Shown here piece by piece: positions 35,801 to 45,952 of a DNA stretch of 64,000 nucleotides. The stretch is taken from contig PJAB01000015.1 of assembly GCA_002887195.1 (NCBI GenBank), positions 1 to 64,000 on the forward strand, given 5' to 3'. Position numbers and translations under genes: made by a program. Below the pieces are notes generated by a model. The model was not told where the DNA came from and made no database searches. It saw only the letters and a program-made list of their open reading frames with translations. The number at the start of each line of letters is the position of its first letter. Position 1 is the first letter of the stretch. The DNA comes from Chrysochromulina parva. Its lineage: Eukaryota > Haptophyta > Prymnesiales > Chrysochromulinaceae.

Positions 35801-36201
35801 AAGATGAGGGCGTAAGCGCAGTCTGCAAGGCCATCCAGAATAACAAGGACACCAAGCTCGCGTTGCGCGTTAATGGCTCCCTGACACGGGTGCCGCCACT
35901 AGAGATTACTGACACCCCCTGAGATGCATTATCTGTTCTAAACTGACCCTTACGTTTGCTGTGGATGGCATTGCAGCTGGACCTCTCACACAACGAGCTG
36001 GGTGCGCGGGGGAAAGCGGCGCTACTGCTAGGCGCGGTCAAGAAGGCTTTTTGGGCAAGATGGCTCTGGACCGGCAGTGCAATAGTACATTCGATGGTAC
36101 GTTGTTGCTTTGGCAACAAATGTGCTATTGCACTGCCGTTGTGTTGCTATAGCGCACTGAGCTTCTGCTTAATCTTTGTTTTTAGTCCTGTGAAGTTATA
36201 G
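32860..36201 (+). CDS. Pseudokinase - RING/IBR - ankyrin - LRR protein, frame interrupted
   Basis: Coding signal runs through several frames on one strand. In order: an N-terminal membrane helix (from ATG 32860); a protein-kinase-like region (about 33350-33980) with LHGAGEAHGAVTPAAVGV where an active kinase has HRDxxxxN, so a pseudokinase; a RING finger (CLICLEEV, then CPVGHLICAPC, near 34118-34225); an IBR-type Cys cluster (CPSCEVFC, MKCSSC, CWLCF, near 34480-34610); ankyrin repeats (about 34855-35100); and LRR repeats. Clear introns are 35577-35658 and 35890-35976, each before LDLSxN. Frame changes upstream can be bridged by short introns: 33226-33284, one ending about 34051, and 34435-34478. 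The change near 34961 cannot be bridged without losing ankyrin residues and may be a deletion. The last exon reads into a hairpin, so the stop at 36201 is uncertain. It may be an E3 ligase or a decaying gene. Confidence 0.55.
36072..36138. repeat. Long near-perfect hairpin (20-bp arms)
   Basis: Arms 36072-36091 and 36119-36138 pair over 20 positions, the single non-Watson-Crick pair being a G.U wobble in RNA. An inner stem (36102-36108 with 36113-36119, loop TTTG) continues the fold, with a bulge on the 5' side. It lies at the 3' end of the LRR gene. Confidence 0.75.
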
Positions 36202-36666
36202 TTCGGCCTAATATGTTAAAGGGAATTTTCGATACAGTTGCGAGAGACCGAGAGTAGTAGTTTCGATTACAGTTGTTTCGTTCATGGGGAGCTCCGAGGT
36301 CCGAGACCCGCTCAGAAGGATTATTGCGCCATCTGACCGCTGGAAAAAGGCTCACGACGTCGATTCCTTTTTCGCGCTTCCATACAAAAGACATTCCACG
36401 AACACAGTCTCTGCTCTCTCCGCAACCATTCTCTCGGCCACCTCAGACACGTCAAAACAAATCTCAGACACGGACGCACCCCAGGGGGGCGCCCTCTGAG
36501 CGACGGCCCGCTCGCAATCGACGTGCAAATTCGCACGTGTGTCAAATTGGATTCCATCTCTTGTTTTGATTCACCGCGTTAGATTCACACCCAGATCGTG
36601 TGAAGATTGCGTGAGCAGAGACCGCGGGGCCGACCGTCTCCCGCTTCACCGCCGTGCTAGTCAAAA
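36202..36666. other. Intergenic, katanin p80 promoter region
   Basis: No gene is supported. TTCACAC is at 36584-36590 and TGTGAA at 36599-36604, 63-83 bp before the katanin start codon. The rest is mixed sequence. Confidence 0.55.
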
Positions 36667-38994
36667 ATGGCCGCAAAGTTGCAGGAGTTCGTGGCTCATG
36701 GCTCAGCTGTCAACTGCCTCCAGTTTGGACGTAAGAGCGGGGCGGTGATGGTGACCGGCGGCGAGGACAAAAAGGTGAATGTGTGGGCGATTGGGAGGCC
36801 GAATGCGATCTTGAGTCTGACTGGGCACACAAGTTCAGTTGAATGCGTGACGTTCGATTCAAACGAATCGACAGTCATTGCCGGTTCGGCCGGCGGGACG
36901 CTCAAGCTGTGGGATCTCGAGCAAGCCAAGGTTGCACGAACGCTGACAGGCCACCGCTCCAACTGCATCAGCGTGCAGGTATATACTCTGACAGCGAGCA
37001 GTGCCTGCTGCTTGCGGTCGTTCAGAGAGCTTTTCATGTCTCTCAAGACCGCCTCATGACTGCCGATCGTGTTCGGATGTGCATTCCCCGCAGTGGCATC
37101 CCTACGGCGAATTCTTTGCCTCGGGCTCAGTCGACACGAATCTCAAGATTTGGGATATTCGGCGCAAGTCGTGCATTCAGACGTACAAGGGCCACACCCG
37201 AGGTGTGCGGCAGATCGCCTTCTCTCCCGATGGGCGCTGGGTCGTCTCGGGCGGCGACGATGGTGTGGTCAAGCTGTGGGATCTCACGGCGGGCAGGTGA
37301 GCGCGATGCCCACGCGGATGAGTGCCCCCGTTCTGCGCTCAACAATCTCGCCGACTTCTCGTATCTGCGCAGGCTCGTGCATGAGTTCGCCCCGCACTCT
37401 GCGCCCATATCGGGCCTTGCGATGCACCCGACGGAATTCCTCATGGCGAGCGCCTCGGTCGATCGCACGCTCCGGCTGTGGGACCTCGAGAGCTTCGAGC
37501 AAGTGTGCTGCATGCCGCCAGATAGCGGCCAAATCCGCCGTGTGATGTTCTCCGAGGATGGCTCTGCACTCCTCAGTGGCGCGGAGGAGTCGCTGCGCGT
37601 CTGGGGCTGGGAGCCGGTGCGCTGCTACGAGCAAACCGACGTGCGCTGGAGTCGCCTGGCCGACCTCTGCACCTCGCCAGGGCAACAGAAGTTACTCGCT
37701 GGCTCTGTTCGCGAAGCCATCGTTTCCGTTTGGAACATCGACCTGACGGCCATACAGCCTTTCGCAAGCGCAACCCACCCGGCTGAACAAAGGCAGCCGC
37801 CAGTGCGCAGCCCGCGGCCCGCGGCTGCATCGCCAATGGGCGGCCGACGAGTCCAGAGCGATGCGACCCCCCCTCCAGCCCAGCGCACGGCGCAGACGCA
37901 ACGCCTCGACGCCCCTGAGCCGGCGGCCACTCCAGCCCAGAAACGTGATGCCAGTCGGGGAATGGGCAACCCCGACGAAGCTGTTCGTCAACAAATCGCC
38001 CAGTGCCGAGCACAGCTTGCGCAGCGGCGCGCGTCGCAAGGGCAAGGCGCGACTGCACCTTCTCACCTTTCTCATTGTCCGACCTCGTGCGCATCAGCAT
38101 CGATTGCCGAAGCACCTCCACCGGAGGCATTCTCTGCTTCCGGCAACCATGCCTCTGTGGGCACTTCGATGACGGATACCCTGGATGGGAGAGCTCCTGC
38201 GGTCAACCCAGATGGCCTGCTGACTGCTCCGCCTCCGAGCAAGCCTCAGCACCGAGCTCCAGCCGAGGCAAAGCGCGGTGCGGATATGTGTGGCGACGAC
38301 CACGATATTCTAAGGCTGCTGACCCACGGCAATGAGAGGCAAGAAGCGTGCCTCCACTCACGCCTCGACGCGCTCAGGACACTCCACACCTTCTGGCAGG
38401 CAGGCCAAGTGAAACAGGTGCAAACCAGGGCCCCATCCCGCGTCTAATCCCACACCCACACCCGCCAACAACTCATCAGTTGCTTTGTTGTTGCATGTGA
38501 GCGCCATGAGCAGATGCTGCAGCGACTGCAACAACTTGAGGACCCGAGCGTGACTTACGACGTCGTGGCAGCGGGCATCATCAAAGGCGCGAGCATCGAC
38601 CTCGAATGCGTGCTCGTTCTCCTTCCGTTGCTCATGTCTTTGCTGGACTCAACGTATGAAGACGTCGTATTGACGGCGATGCGCGCGGTCTCGCATCTGA
38701 GCCTTTCTTTCGGGCCGCTGATCAAGAACACGCGGGGCGTTGCGCAAGACATGCTGGGAGGTGAGTACCGCTTGAGCGGCATGTCCGAGCCCGGTTGCTC
38801 AACCCTAACCAACATCTCTCCTAATTGTGGCAGTGGATCTGAATGCCGAAGCGCGGCGACAGCGTTGCCAGGCGGCCTACGAGCACTTCTCTGGTCTGAT
38901 TCCACGGCTGAAGCGGATTGCACCCGCGCGCGGGTCGTTGGGCAGCACTGCCAAAGATCTTCTCGCTACGCTGAGTGCGCAGCTTGATCTTTAG
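36667..38994 (+). CDS. KATNB1: Katanin p80 regulatory subunit (KATNB1)
   Basis: Five exons: 36667-36978, 37094-37296, 37373-38417, 38514-38760 and 38834-38994, giving 655 residues. Introns are 115, 76, 96 and 73 bp with donors GTATAT, GTGAGC, GTGCAA and GTGAGT. Residues about 1-300 are a WD40 propeller (for example [44 protein letters not shown] and [14 protein letters not shown]). A Pro/Gln/Ala-rich linker follows. The C-terminus (about 485-655) is the con80 domain that binds the p60 AAA severing subunit ([20 protein letters not shown] onwards, then [16 protein letters not shown]). Katanin severs microtubules in mitosis and at basal bodies. Confidence 0.95.
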
Positions 38995-39353
38995 AACTTA
39001 GAAGGAGCGAGAAAGGTCAAGCGATGCCGATCGGGTCAAGCTCAATCGTGATTCCTGACGTGATTCCGGGATCGAAAATCACAGGTATCGCTGAACAGAA
39101 ACTGCTAAGGGTTTTCCGGTCGTTAAACCGCTTGATCATGTTTCAGTTTCGGTAACTTATTCAATTAATGCTGTCCCTTCATATATTCTGAGCCGCGCGC
39201 GGCGCGGCCCCCGGGGCATGCGTCGGGCGGCGGGCGCTCCGACCCGCCGACCGGTCACCGCACGTGATTGCCCTCCCACGCGCTGGTACGAACGCCCGAG
39301 CTCGAGAGATGGCGAGGCTGGCCGGCACAGTGTTGAATGCGTCGCCGAGCGCG
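38995..39353. other. Convergent intergenic region with short GC-rich block
   Basis: Between katanin p80 (+) and Nup88-like (-). About 39188-39300 is CpG-rich with a GCGCGCGGCGCGGCC core, flanked by AT-rich sequence at 39145-39187. No gene is supported. Confidence 0.5.
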
Positions 39354-42300
39354 TCATTGGCGTTGTTCGTGCCCAGAAGCGACGACGAAGGCCCGCGTAG
39401 AAGATGACGCTGACGCGGTGCTGGGGGCGGGTGCCGCCGCCGCCCTCTGTATCTCCGCCGCCGCCGCCGCCGCCCCCCCCGCTCCCGCCGCTTCCGCGGG
39501 CCTCTGCATCGCCCTCTGTTGCCTTCGTGCCTCCTCAACCGTCTTAATCGCAGTCTGCGAGTTTGTCAGCGATTCCTCGAGCTGATCGCAAAGTTGTCGA
39601 AGTTGTCCTTTCTGGTGCATCAGTTCCGAATGCAAATCGGACACGGCAAAGGTTTCTTCCTCGAACCTCTCCAGAGGTAAATTCGAGCTTCTCAAGAGAT
39701 AAATTTGGGGAGACTCGAGGTGGCCTGGTGTGTTGAAGTCGTGTACGGAGGCTGCCTCGGGGAGAGCTCCTGCTTCATGCACGAGCTTGTGCAGTGCTCG
39801 CTGCCCTTCGACGACCCGATCACGGATGGCCGAGAGCTTGCGGTGTTGTGCTCGCTCCTCCTCGGATAATTCGACACGCGGGCAAAGCTGAGGCGTGCGA
39901 AGCACCCTGCGCAGGATGTCGCTGCGCATCTCCAGGTTTTGCTGAAGGGCGTCCGCCATGCATGCCTTGTGCCTTAACATGCGCAGTTGCTCTTTAAGTG
40001 TCTCGACTTCCTTTGCAACCTCCTTTTCTTTCTCGGGCTGCTGTTCCGCACGCTTCACCGTCGCGTCTGAGCGCGCCTTCGTCTCCTCGACCAGCGCACC
40101 CCAATTCCCCAAATCGCTCCCGGGGCCAACGAGTTCTTGGAGAGATCTGCTGAAGGCGTCTATGGTATCGCCGTGAGAGGAGGCAGACTTGAGGGTCTTT
40201 AGGTTCACACTATCCGAGGGCAACTTCTCCTTCTCCCCGATCACGTTTTCGGGTGCAGAGAGTGCAGACTGCTTGAGGGCGACATCGATGTGTGCCTTCA
40301 GTTTGCTATCGGCGGTGTGCGGCCCACCAGACTCGAATGCGGCCTCGCCAAGCGTCAGACGTTCAAGCTGGACTCGCGAACAAAAGCCATCGTTCTGCAT
40401 CACGAACACTGCGTCTCCAACCGACGGATCACGCACGGGTGCCACCCCAACCACTCTTGCGGAAGCGCGTTGTTTGGTTGGATCTGAAGTCGCAAGCAAC
40501 GCCAGCGCAGTACACCTCGCGGGAGGGGCATCCGGATGCCTTAAAGGGAGGGCCGGGTCGTCTTCTTCGAGGCCGTGAAGGTAGCGTGCCCAATCTTGCA
40601 GCCAAGGGTAATGTAAAGCATGAGAGACGCCTCCGGAAGCATGCACGAACGTTCTCTCCGGCGCGCTGCTATCGGCACTGAATACCATCCATTCCAACGG
40701 CTCTGAGGGACCAGATGGTGAATTCAGATCAGCAGTGGACAGCTGGAGTAGCTCAAGGGGATCAGACATCGGATCGACATCCTCGACGTCCACAGCCGGG
40801 GCACCTGGCGTCACCGAGCCCGCAGCGCGTGGACCTTCTGGCGTGGACTCGGGCCGTGCTCGGCGTGGAAGCAGCTGCTGGGATGCATATGGCCGCCGCG
40901 GAGAGGCGCGCCGAGCGTCGGGCGCGCCACCGACCGACGGCCGTTCTTTGAGCCGCAAGTCGGTGCTCGCATCGCCGACTGGCGGCGATGCGCTCCGAGG
41001 AGACGTGGCGATTGTGGCCGCCGAAAGTGGTGCCTCTTGGGCCCATCGCGGAAGAAGGTTCCCCGTGAGGATGCCGATGGAAACAGTCTTGTCTGTCCAG
41101 CCCAAGAAGACAGCAGTAAGCCCGCCGACCAGCGGTTGGCTAGAGACCGCGAGAGCGCGTCTCGAGGCCGCGCCACGCCTTGTTGAGCGCGCATCCGCGG
41201 GTGTGTCGTCAGGAAATGTGCCTGCGGGGCTGCTCACGCGCACCTCGACGTTCATAGACAGCGGGCCCTGCAGATACAGGTCGAGCTGAGGTGACACACT
41301 GCTCAAAGCCAGAACCCTCTGGCGGATCCACGAAAGAGCGTCGCGCGAGGCGCCAACGTCCAGGCTCGCCTCCAGTTGGGGCTGGATGGAGAGGAGATGC
41401 ATGCGCGACCGCTCACAATTGGGTAGCACGGGGCAAGCCACATAGATTGCGCCTCTCGCCGATGCAAAGTACACGCTGAGCGATGACCAGCCGCGATGGG
41501 TCGCCGCGCAGAACGAGAAGCCCGCAGGAGAAGCTTGCCGGTCCCTCACCTCGATGCCAACGTCGGGATCGGGCGGCACCCGGAGGGTCAGCTCAGGCCT
41601 CTGCAGGTCTTTGATAGTGTCATAGAGATGAAAGCTTCCATCCGAGAGCAGCACCCCCAGGTGGCATTCACCCAAAGGATGCCAATCCACTTGACGCACC
41701 TCGACAGAATCTCCGATGGCTGAGGACGTGGTGGCCAAGGGGCCACGGCATTGGCGGAACGCCGAGGGCTCACGCGCTGGGGTGGCCAGATTCAGTGGCA
41801 GCGCCCAACACAAGACGGGTTCGCTGCTGATGGCGTGGTCAGTGACGTCAGAGCATGCAACGGAAGGCAGCCTTCCATCGAGGTGCATCGAGAGAGTTTG
41901 CTCGTGCCCGGGCTTCATGCGAACGTTGGCCACCATCTCTTTTCTCTCGTCGGCATTCATGCGTCGGAGAGTGCGCATGTTGGTGTAGCCCTTTTCACGC
42001 ATGGCGCTCGCGTACTCACTGAGGCCGAGTTGTGCCAGCAAGCCGCCAAGCTCATCGATGGTCTCGACGAGTGCAGCGATGCGATCAGGCGACGGCGGCA
42101 CCATGATGGAGACACTTTTCTTGCCGACGAGTGCGAGGCGCCCCGACGCCTCGTCGAGTCTTATCTCGACGACCTCGTGTGGCATGCCACGGTATGCGTG
42201 TAGCACGGTACCCGTGCTTGACCGTGATGCACGGTATCCGTTTAGCACATTATCCGTGCCAAAGCACTCATCAACGAGCTTCTTCTGCACATGTTGCGGT

Positions 42301-42593
42301 TCCTGCCAAAAGTTTCTGTGCGATGTGCCGTGTGCCTCAAGCCGTTTCAGAAGCCACGGCCAGAAGCTGTGGTCGAGGAGCTGCGGGCGCATCAGCTGAA
42401 TGCAGCAGAGGGAACTTGCTTTGGGGTTAAAGACGCGCAGGCAATTATCGGCGCCGAAGACATGCAAGTCGCGTGTGACAGTGTTAGCTGCGAGGACGGC
42501 ACGGCGACTGACCCCGGAGCGCAACATGTCGCTCGGCTGCTCTTCGACGACATCGCGCGATGCGACCGCGGTCTTCGCGTACGTCGCTGACAT
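39354..42593 (-). CDS. Nup88-like nucleoporin with inserted SAM domain
   Basis: This is a 1079-residue single-exon protein with its ATG at 42593. The N-terminal half reads as a Nup88 propeller: EIRLDEASGRLALVGKKSVSIM, then QVDWHPLGECHLGVLLSDGSFHLYD. The C-terminal 300 residues are coiled coil (KEVETLKEQLRMLRHKACMA, then SELMHQKGQLRQLCDQLEES), the Nup62/Nup214-binding part. Between the first strands lies a SAM domain, about residues 180-245: LLAQLGLSEYASAMREKGY, a conserved SAM helix pattern, ending KPGHEQTL. I know no Nup88 with a SAM domain. The final 60 residues are Ala-rich. Nup88 sits on the cytoplasmic face of the nuclear pore and affects export. Confidence 0.8.
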   Translation of the reverse strand: MSATYAKTAVASRDVVEEQPSDMLRSGVSRRAVLAANTVTRDLHVFGADNCLRVFNPKASSLCCIQLMRPQLLDHSFWPWLLKRLEAHGTSHRNFWQEPQHVQKKLVDECFGTDNVLNGYRASRSSTGTVLHAYRGMPHEVVEIRLDEASGRLALVGKKSVSIMVPPSPDRIAALVETIDELGGLLAQLGLSEYASAMREKGYTNMRTLRRMNADERKEMVANVRMKPGHEQTLSMHLDGRLPSVACSDVTDHAISSEPVLCWALPLNLATPAREPSAFRQCRGPLATTSSAIGDSVEVRQVDWHPLGECHLGVLLSDGSFHLYDTIKDLQRPELTLRVPPDPDVGIEVRDRQASPAGFSFCAATHRGWSSLSVYFASARGAIYVACPVLPNCERSRMHLLSIQPQLEASLDVGASRDALSWIRQRVLALSSVSPQLDLYLQGPLSMNVEVRVSSPAGTFPDDTPADARSTRRGAASRRALAVSSQPLVGGLTAVFLGWTDKTVSIGILTGNLLPRWAQEAPLSAATIATSPRSASPPVGDASTDLRLKERPSVGGAPDARRASPRRPYASQQLLPRRARPESTPEGPRAAGSVTPGAPAVDVEDVDPMSDPLELLQLSTADLNSPSGPSEPLEWMVFSADSSAPERTFVHASGGVSHALHYPWLQDWARYLHGLEEDDPALPLRHPDAPPARCTALALLATSDPTKQRASARVVGVAPVRDPSVGDAVFVMQNDGFCSRVQLERLTLGEAAFESGGPHTADSKLKAHIDVALKQSALSAPENVIGEKEKLPSDSVNLKTLKSASSHGDTIDAFSRSLQELVGPGSDLGNWGALVEETKARSDATVKRAEQQPEKEKEVAKEVETLKEQLRMLRHKACMADALQQNLEMRSDILRRVLRTPQLCPRVELSEEERAQHRKLSAIRDRVVEGQRALHKLVHEAGALPEAASVHDFNTPGHLESPQIYLLRSSNLPLERFEEETFAVSDLHSELMHQKGQLRQLCDQLEESLTNSQTAIKTVEEARRQQRAMQRPAEAAGAGGAAAAAAEIQRAAAAPAPSTASASSSTRAFVVASGHEQRQ

Positions 42594-42812
42594 AGATGTC
42601 TCCCTACACTTCCGGTTGCGCTTCTCCTGTGAAGGATGGTGAGGAGTGCAGAAAGGAGAAGAGGGACGCAACGCACTTTGAAGTCTCTGGAACTTGTCAG
42701 CCGCGTGAAGGGTTTGTTGTTTTGTGCTCGCTTTCTGCGGACGACGATAGGGGAGTAGGCCTTCTTGCCGCTTAGGCAGCTAGCTGCTATCCGCCGCTTT
42801 CGAGAAGAGGAC
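42594..42812. promoter_or_regulatory. Bidirectional promoter, Nup88-like / Sfi1-like
   Basis: The 219-bp spacer has TGTGAA at 42628-42633, 35-40 bp before the Nup88-like ATG. No second copy lies close to the Sfi1-like ATG. Confidence 0.5.
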
Positions 42813-43970
42813 ATGTCCCCAAATCATCGGGGCGACGTCGTGAGGGCCGTCGATGCATCGCTCATTCGCGTGGCAACGCTCGCTCGATGCCTACAAGTAA
42901 CGCCAGTGAGCCATCAAGCTAGGAGCCCATTGTTGATGCGCACGCACTTGCTCGCGTCTGCAGCTAAGCGCGAGCACCGTCTGTGGCGAAGAGCTGAACC
43001 ATCAGCAGCGCAGTCGGTCTTTCTATGCTTTGATGCCTGGCGCCTTGCCACAACGCGTGCTCGGAACGCACACACCACGCCAGTGACTGACGCTAGGAGC
43101 CTGGCGTCCTGGGCGAATCGCAACCGCTTGCTGGCTACCGCGGCTAAGCGCGCGCACCGTCTGCGGCAAAGAGCCGAGCCACCGGCGCACTTGGCGCGAC
43201 CAGCTCTGGAAGAAGGCCACGCGTTCGTGCTCAACACGATGCGATGTGCTCGAACCGTGATCAATGCTTACGCGGCGAACAGAACGGACGCGCCATGCAT
43301 TCTGCGCAGCATGCCTCCACCCACGTACTCGCGGCCCTCAGAGCTGCTGTCATCCTTCGCTCACGCCAGTCCTGCGCGACCTTCGCAACTGCCTTCACTG
43401 CAGCTCGCTCATCATCCTATCTGCGTCGAATCGGGGTTCCCGCCGAATTTGGATCGTGTCGATTCCATGAATGATGATAGTGGCTGCTCCTGCAGCGGTG
43501 CTTCGACGACCAGTTTCGAAGCGAATCGGCCATCGGGCAGCACTGCGTCAGTGACGGCCGCCCTGGAGCGATGGCGACGCGCTACCTGGAGAGGGCTGCT
43601 TGAGGACATGCGGCGTGTGAGCGCTGAGGAACGACGAACCGCCAACGCGGTGCGTTCGTGCTTTGTCCTGTGGCGAATCACAAACTCCGTACGCGCGGAG
43701 ACTACGCGGCTGATCGCGTGCGCTCAACTGCGGAAGTTCCGGAGCCTGTTCGTATGTTGGCTGACGTCGTCGCGAGCTGCCTCACGAATTCGACGTGTCA
43801 CGGCTGACTGTGGCTGGCGAGTCCATGCACGTACGCTGACGAGAGCATTTGACATTTGGCGAAGCAGATGCTCAGTGAGTGTAGATGCGAATGGCGTACC
43901 TCCGTCACCTGAGCCTCGCGTACGCTTGCAGCAGATCAGGTCGGATATTCGCTTGTTGCTCGTGAAGTGA
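42813..43970 (+). CDS. Sfi1-like centrin-binding repeat protein
   Basis: This is a 385-residue single-exon protein with its ATG at 42813. It is Arg/Ala/Trp-rich with at least five short segments of the type AFxxWRxxxxxxRA (FLCFDAWRLATTRARN, LERWRRATW, CFVLWRITNSVRAE, LFVCWLTSSRAASRIRR, AFDIWRSRC). This matches Sfi1 repeats, which form a long helix that binds centrins at basal bodies and centrosomes. An internal duplication covers LLAxAAKRxHRLxxRAEP twice (near 42950 and 43130). The family call is inference from the Trp spacing. The gene is divergent from Nup88-like. Confidence 0.6.
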   Translation: MSPNHRGDVVRAVDASLIRVATLARCLQVTPVSHQARSPLLMRTHLLASAAKREHRLWRRAEPSAAQSVFLCFDAWRLATTRARNAHTTPVTDARSLASWANRNRLLATAAKRAHRLRQRAEPPAHLARPALEEGHAFVLNTMRCARTVINAYAANRTDAPCILRSMPPPTYSRPSELLSSFAHASPARPSQLPSLQLAHHPICVESGFPPNLDRVDSMNDDSGCSCSGASTTSFEANRPSGSTASVTAALERWRRATWRGLLEDMRRVSAEERRTANAVRSCFVLWRITNSVRAETTRLIACAQLRKFRSLFVCWLTSSRAASRIRRVTADCGWRVHARTLTRAFDIWRSRCSVSVDANGVPPSPEPRVRLQQIRSDIRLLLVK

Positions 43971-44437
43971 CGCGCCTGAGACCGGACTAAGACCGCGGAC
44001 CCGGACACGGCGGCCGGCGGCGGCGTCGGGGACACGCAGGTTTCAGCGGGAGTACGGGACCAGCCCGCTACGGCGCGGCGGGTCTATAACCGCGCCGACT
44101 ACGCGTCCCACACGCCATCGACGACCGGCCCGCGTGTAAATAAGTTATACTCTTCGAGTGACAATTATAAAATGGTTCGAACCGTCGAAACGCCGCCGGG
44201 ATCGCGGCGCAAGTGGCAAGCGTCAGCGTCACGACCCGGGGGGCGCGGGGGCGGCGCGCGGGCTCATCGTACCGTCACCCCCGCGGCAATGGCACACGGC
44301 TTCCGACGTACTTCCGACGGGGCGGGGCGTCCGCCACATATGCCTGCGTGTCCGGAAGACGCGTCCACCTGCACTCAAGGGCGTGTTCGCTAAGTGGCCG
44401 AGAGCACTCGGACTCCGCTCTTGCAACCATAAGCCAT
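43971..44437. other. Convergent intergenic region with GC-rich block
   Basis: Between Sfi1-like (+) and an uncharacterised gene (-). 43980-44130 and 44180-44340 are CpG-rich; an AT-rich strip (44136-44172) separates them. No gene is supported. Confidence 0.6.
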
Positions 44438-45952
44438 CTACCTGTTTTCGCTCTTGCCGGCGACCGCGGCAGAAGTGCGGCCCTTCAGGACCCGTGCACG
44501 TAGGGCTTCGAACTCAGCCGCACTGATCAAACTGTCGTCGCGTAGACTCGCTAGGCCAAACAGCTTTTCCCTGGTAGCCTTGGGCGGGCGCGAGCCAAGA
44601 TCGTCGCGCATAGCGCGTCTGCGCTCGCGCGTGGTGTTGCCAGACCTGACGACGCCCTCGCGACTTCCCCCCCCACGGGACGAGGGGGACATACCCGGCC
44701 TGCCCAGATGTTGCGCGATGGTGCTACCCGTCGCGTTGCCACTTTCGCACGAGCGCTGCACGTCGTATGGACCGCCAGGGCACATGCTGAAATAGCCAGG
44801 AATGGCCGAGGCGTTGCAGGTGTGGAGGGCCGGACGACCGAGGCTCCTCGAGGGACGCCAGTACGGACGCCAGCCGACATGGCGACACGAACTGGCTTGC
44901 CCTGCAAGAGATGGCTTCTCGAAGCGCCCGAGAGTGAAGTCGGTCCCACTTATTGTTGCATGCCCAAGCTGGCACCGGTCGCGAAGTTTGTGCGTGTGAA
45001 AGAAGTAGAGCCCCCAGTAGTGATGCGGTGCCGAGTTGTGGAACTTGAGGAGGTTTTGGACCTGCGCCAGCGAGGGAGACGAGCGTCAGCCGGTGCGCTC
45101 ACGCATCGCAATGTAGCAGTGGCATCGATTCGATCCCCCGGGCAGTGCCAGTCTCGAGTAGTGCGAGAACCGATCGAACGTGTCTCCAAAGCCATCGGCC
45201 AGGGCTGCATCACCAACCCACCACCAGTCGATGTTCACAGAGTTTGCGCAGAAGTCGCGCGAACGCGGGTCGCGAGCGTTGCAATTCACGCCGAGGACGC
45301 TTGACTTGGCGTGCAGCCTCCAGGCCTCATCCCTGAGCCCATCGGCGCACTTTGGGATTGGCGCTGCGCTCGTGGCGACACCTAAAGGGTTGGTGTACAA
45401 TTCGGCGGCACGAGCGCCATCGTCGCGGCAGCTAGAAGGCGCTCGGTGCCCCTTCTCGCAGTCAAACGGCAGCCACAGCCGCACATTGCCGTCCGCGCGC
45501 AATGCAGGCATCGCCGACTTCCACAATACGTCGTGGCGCATGACGAGCACTGCGGCGTGCTCGACCCTTTGATTGGTACCACTCGCCACCCACTGCGCAC
45601 GCAGGTCGAGAGCATTCTTCATGCCCAACAGTGCCCACATCGTGCGCTCGCAATACATCAGCCTCACCGGGCACTTAGGCATCGATCCATTCTGCGCTGC
45701 ATGTCTCGCAACACGTGGCTGCCAGAACGCGTCCATGCTGGCCGCCAACTCCAGATTCCAGCTCTGCACAAACACATCCACCGTGCCGACAGCGCGCCAG
45801 GGCTCCACAACGTGCGTCATGATTGACTCAGCGCACATACGCCACAGCACCTCGTCCCCGGGCACGCCCTTCTTCATGGTCGCAGTCCGCGTTTTGTACG
45901 TCCCGACGCGGCCATAGAGGACGATCGCCCGACCGACTTCGGTCACCGCCAT
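44438..45952 (-). pseudogene. Uncharacterised glycan-related-looking gene with one in-frame TGA
   Basis: The ATG is at 45952 and the frame stays open to 44438 (505 codons) except for a single TGA at 45086-45088. Upstream of TGA are 288 codons containing IVLYGRVGTYK, VDVFVQSWN, a W-rich segment NIDWWWVGDAALADGFGDTF and a CHCYIAMRE end. After TGA the same frame continues VQNLLKFHNSAPHHYWGLYFF, clearly coding, and ends in a SHOCT-like segment (ASLRDDSLISAAEFEALRARV). I do not recognise the family; the VDVFVQSWN type pattern occurs in uncharacterised plant and algal proteins near glycosyltransferases. A 41-nt candidate intron over the TGA would break frame. The options are a recent stop mutation, stop readthrough, an assembly error, or a real stop with the rest a decaying 3' end. 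The gene is divergent from phosphomannomutase. Confidence 0.5.

Noticed and set aside
45086..45088. Selenocysteine at the TGA
   Set aside because: The protein is not a known selenoprotein and no SECIS element could be recognised by eye; kept only as an outside possibility.
45062..45102. 41-nt intron removing the in-frame TGA
   Set aside because: It has a good GTGAGC donor and GCGCAG acceptor but is shorter than all other introns here and changes the reading frame away from the clearly coding continuation.
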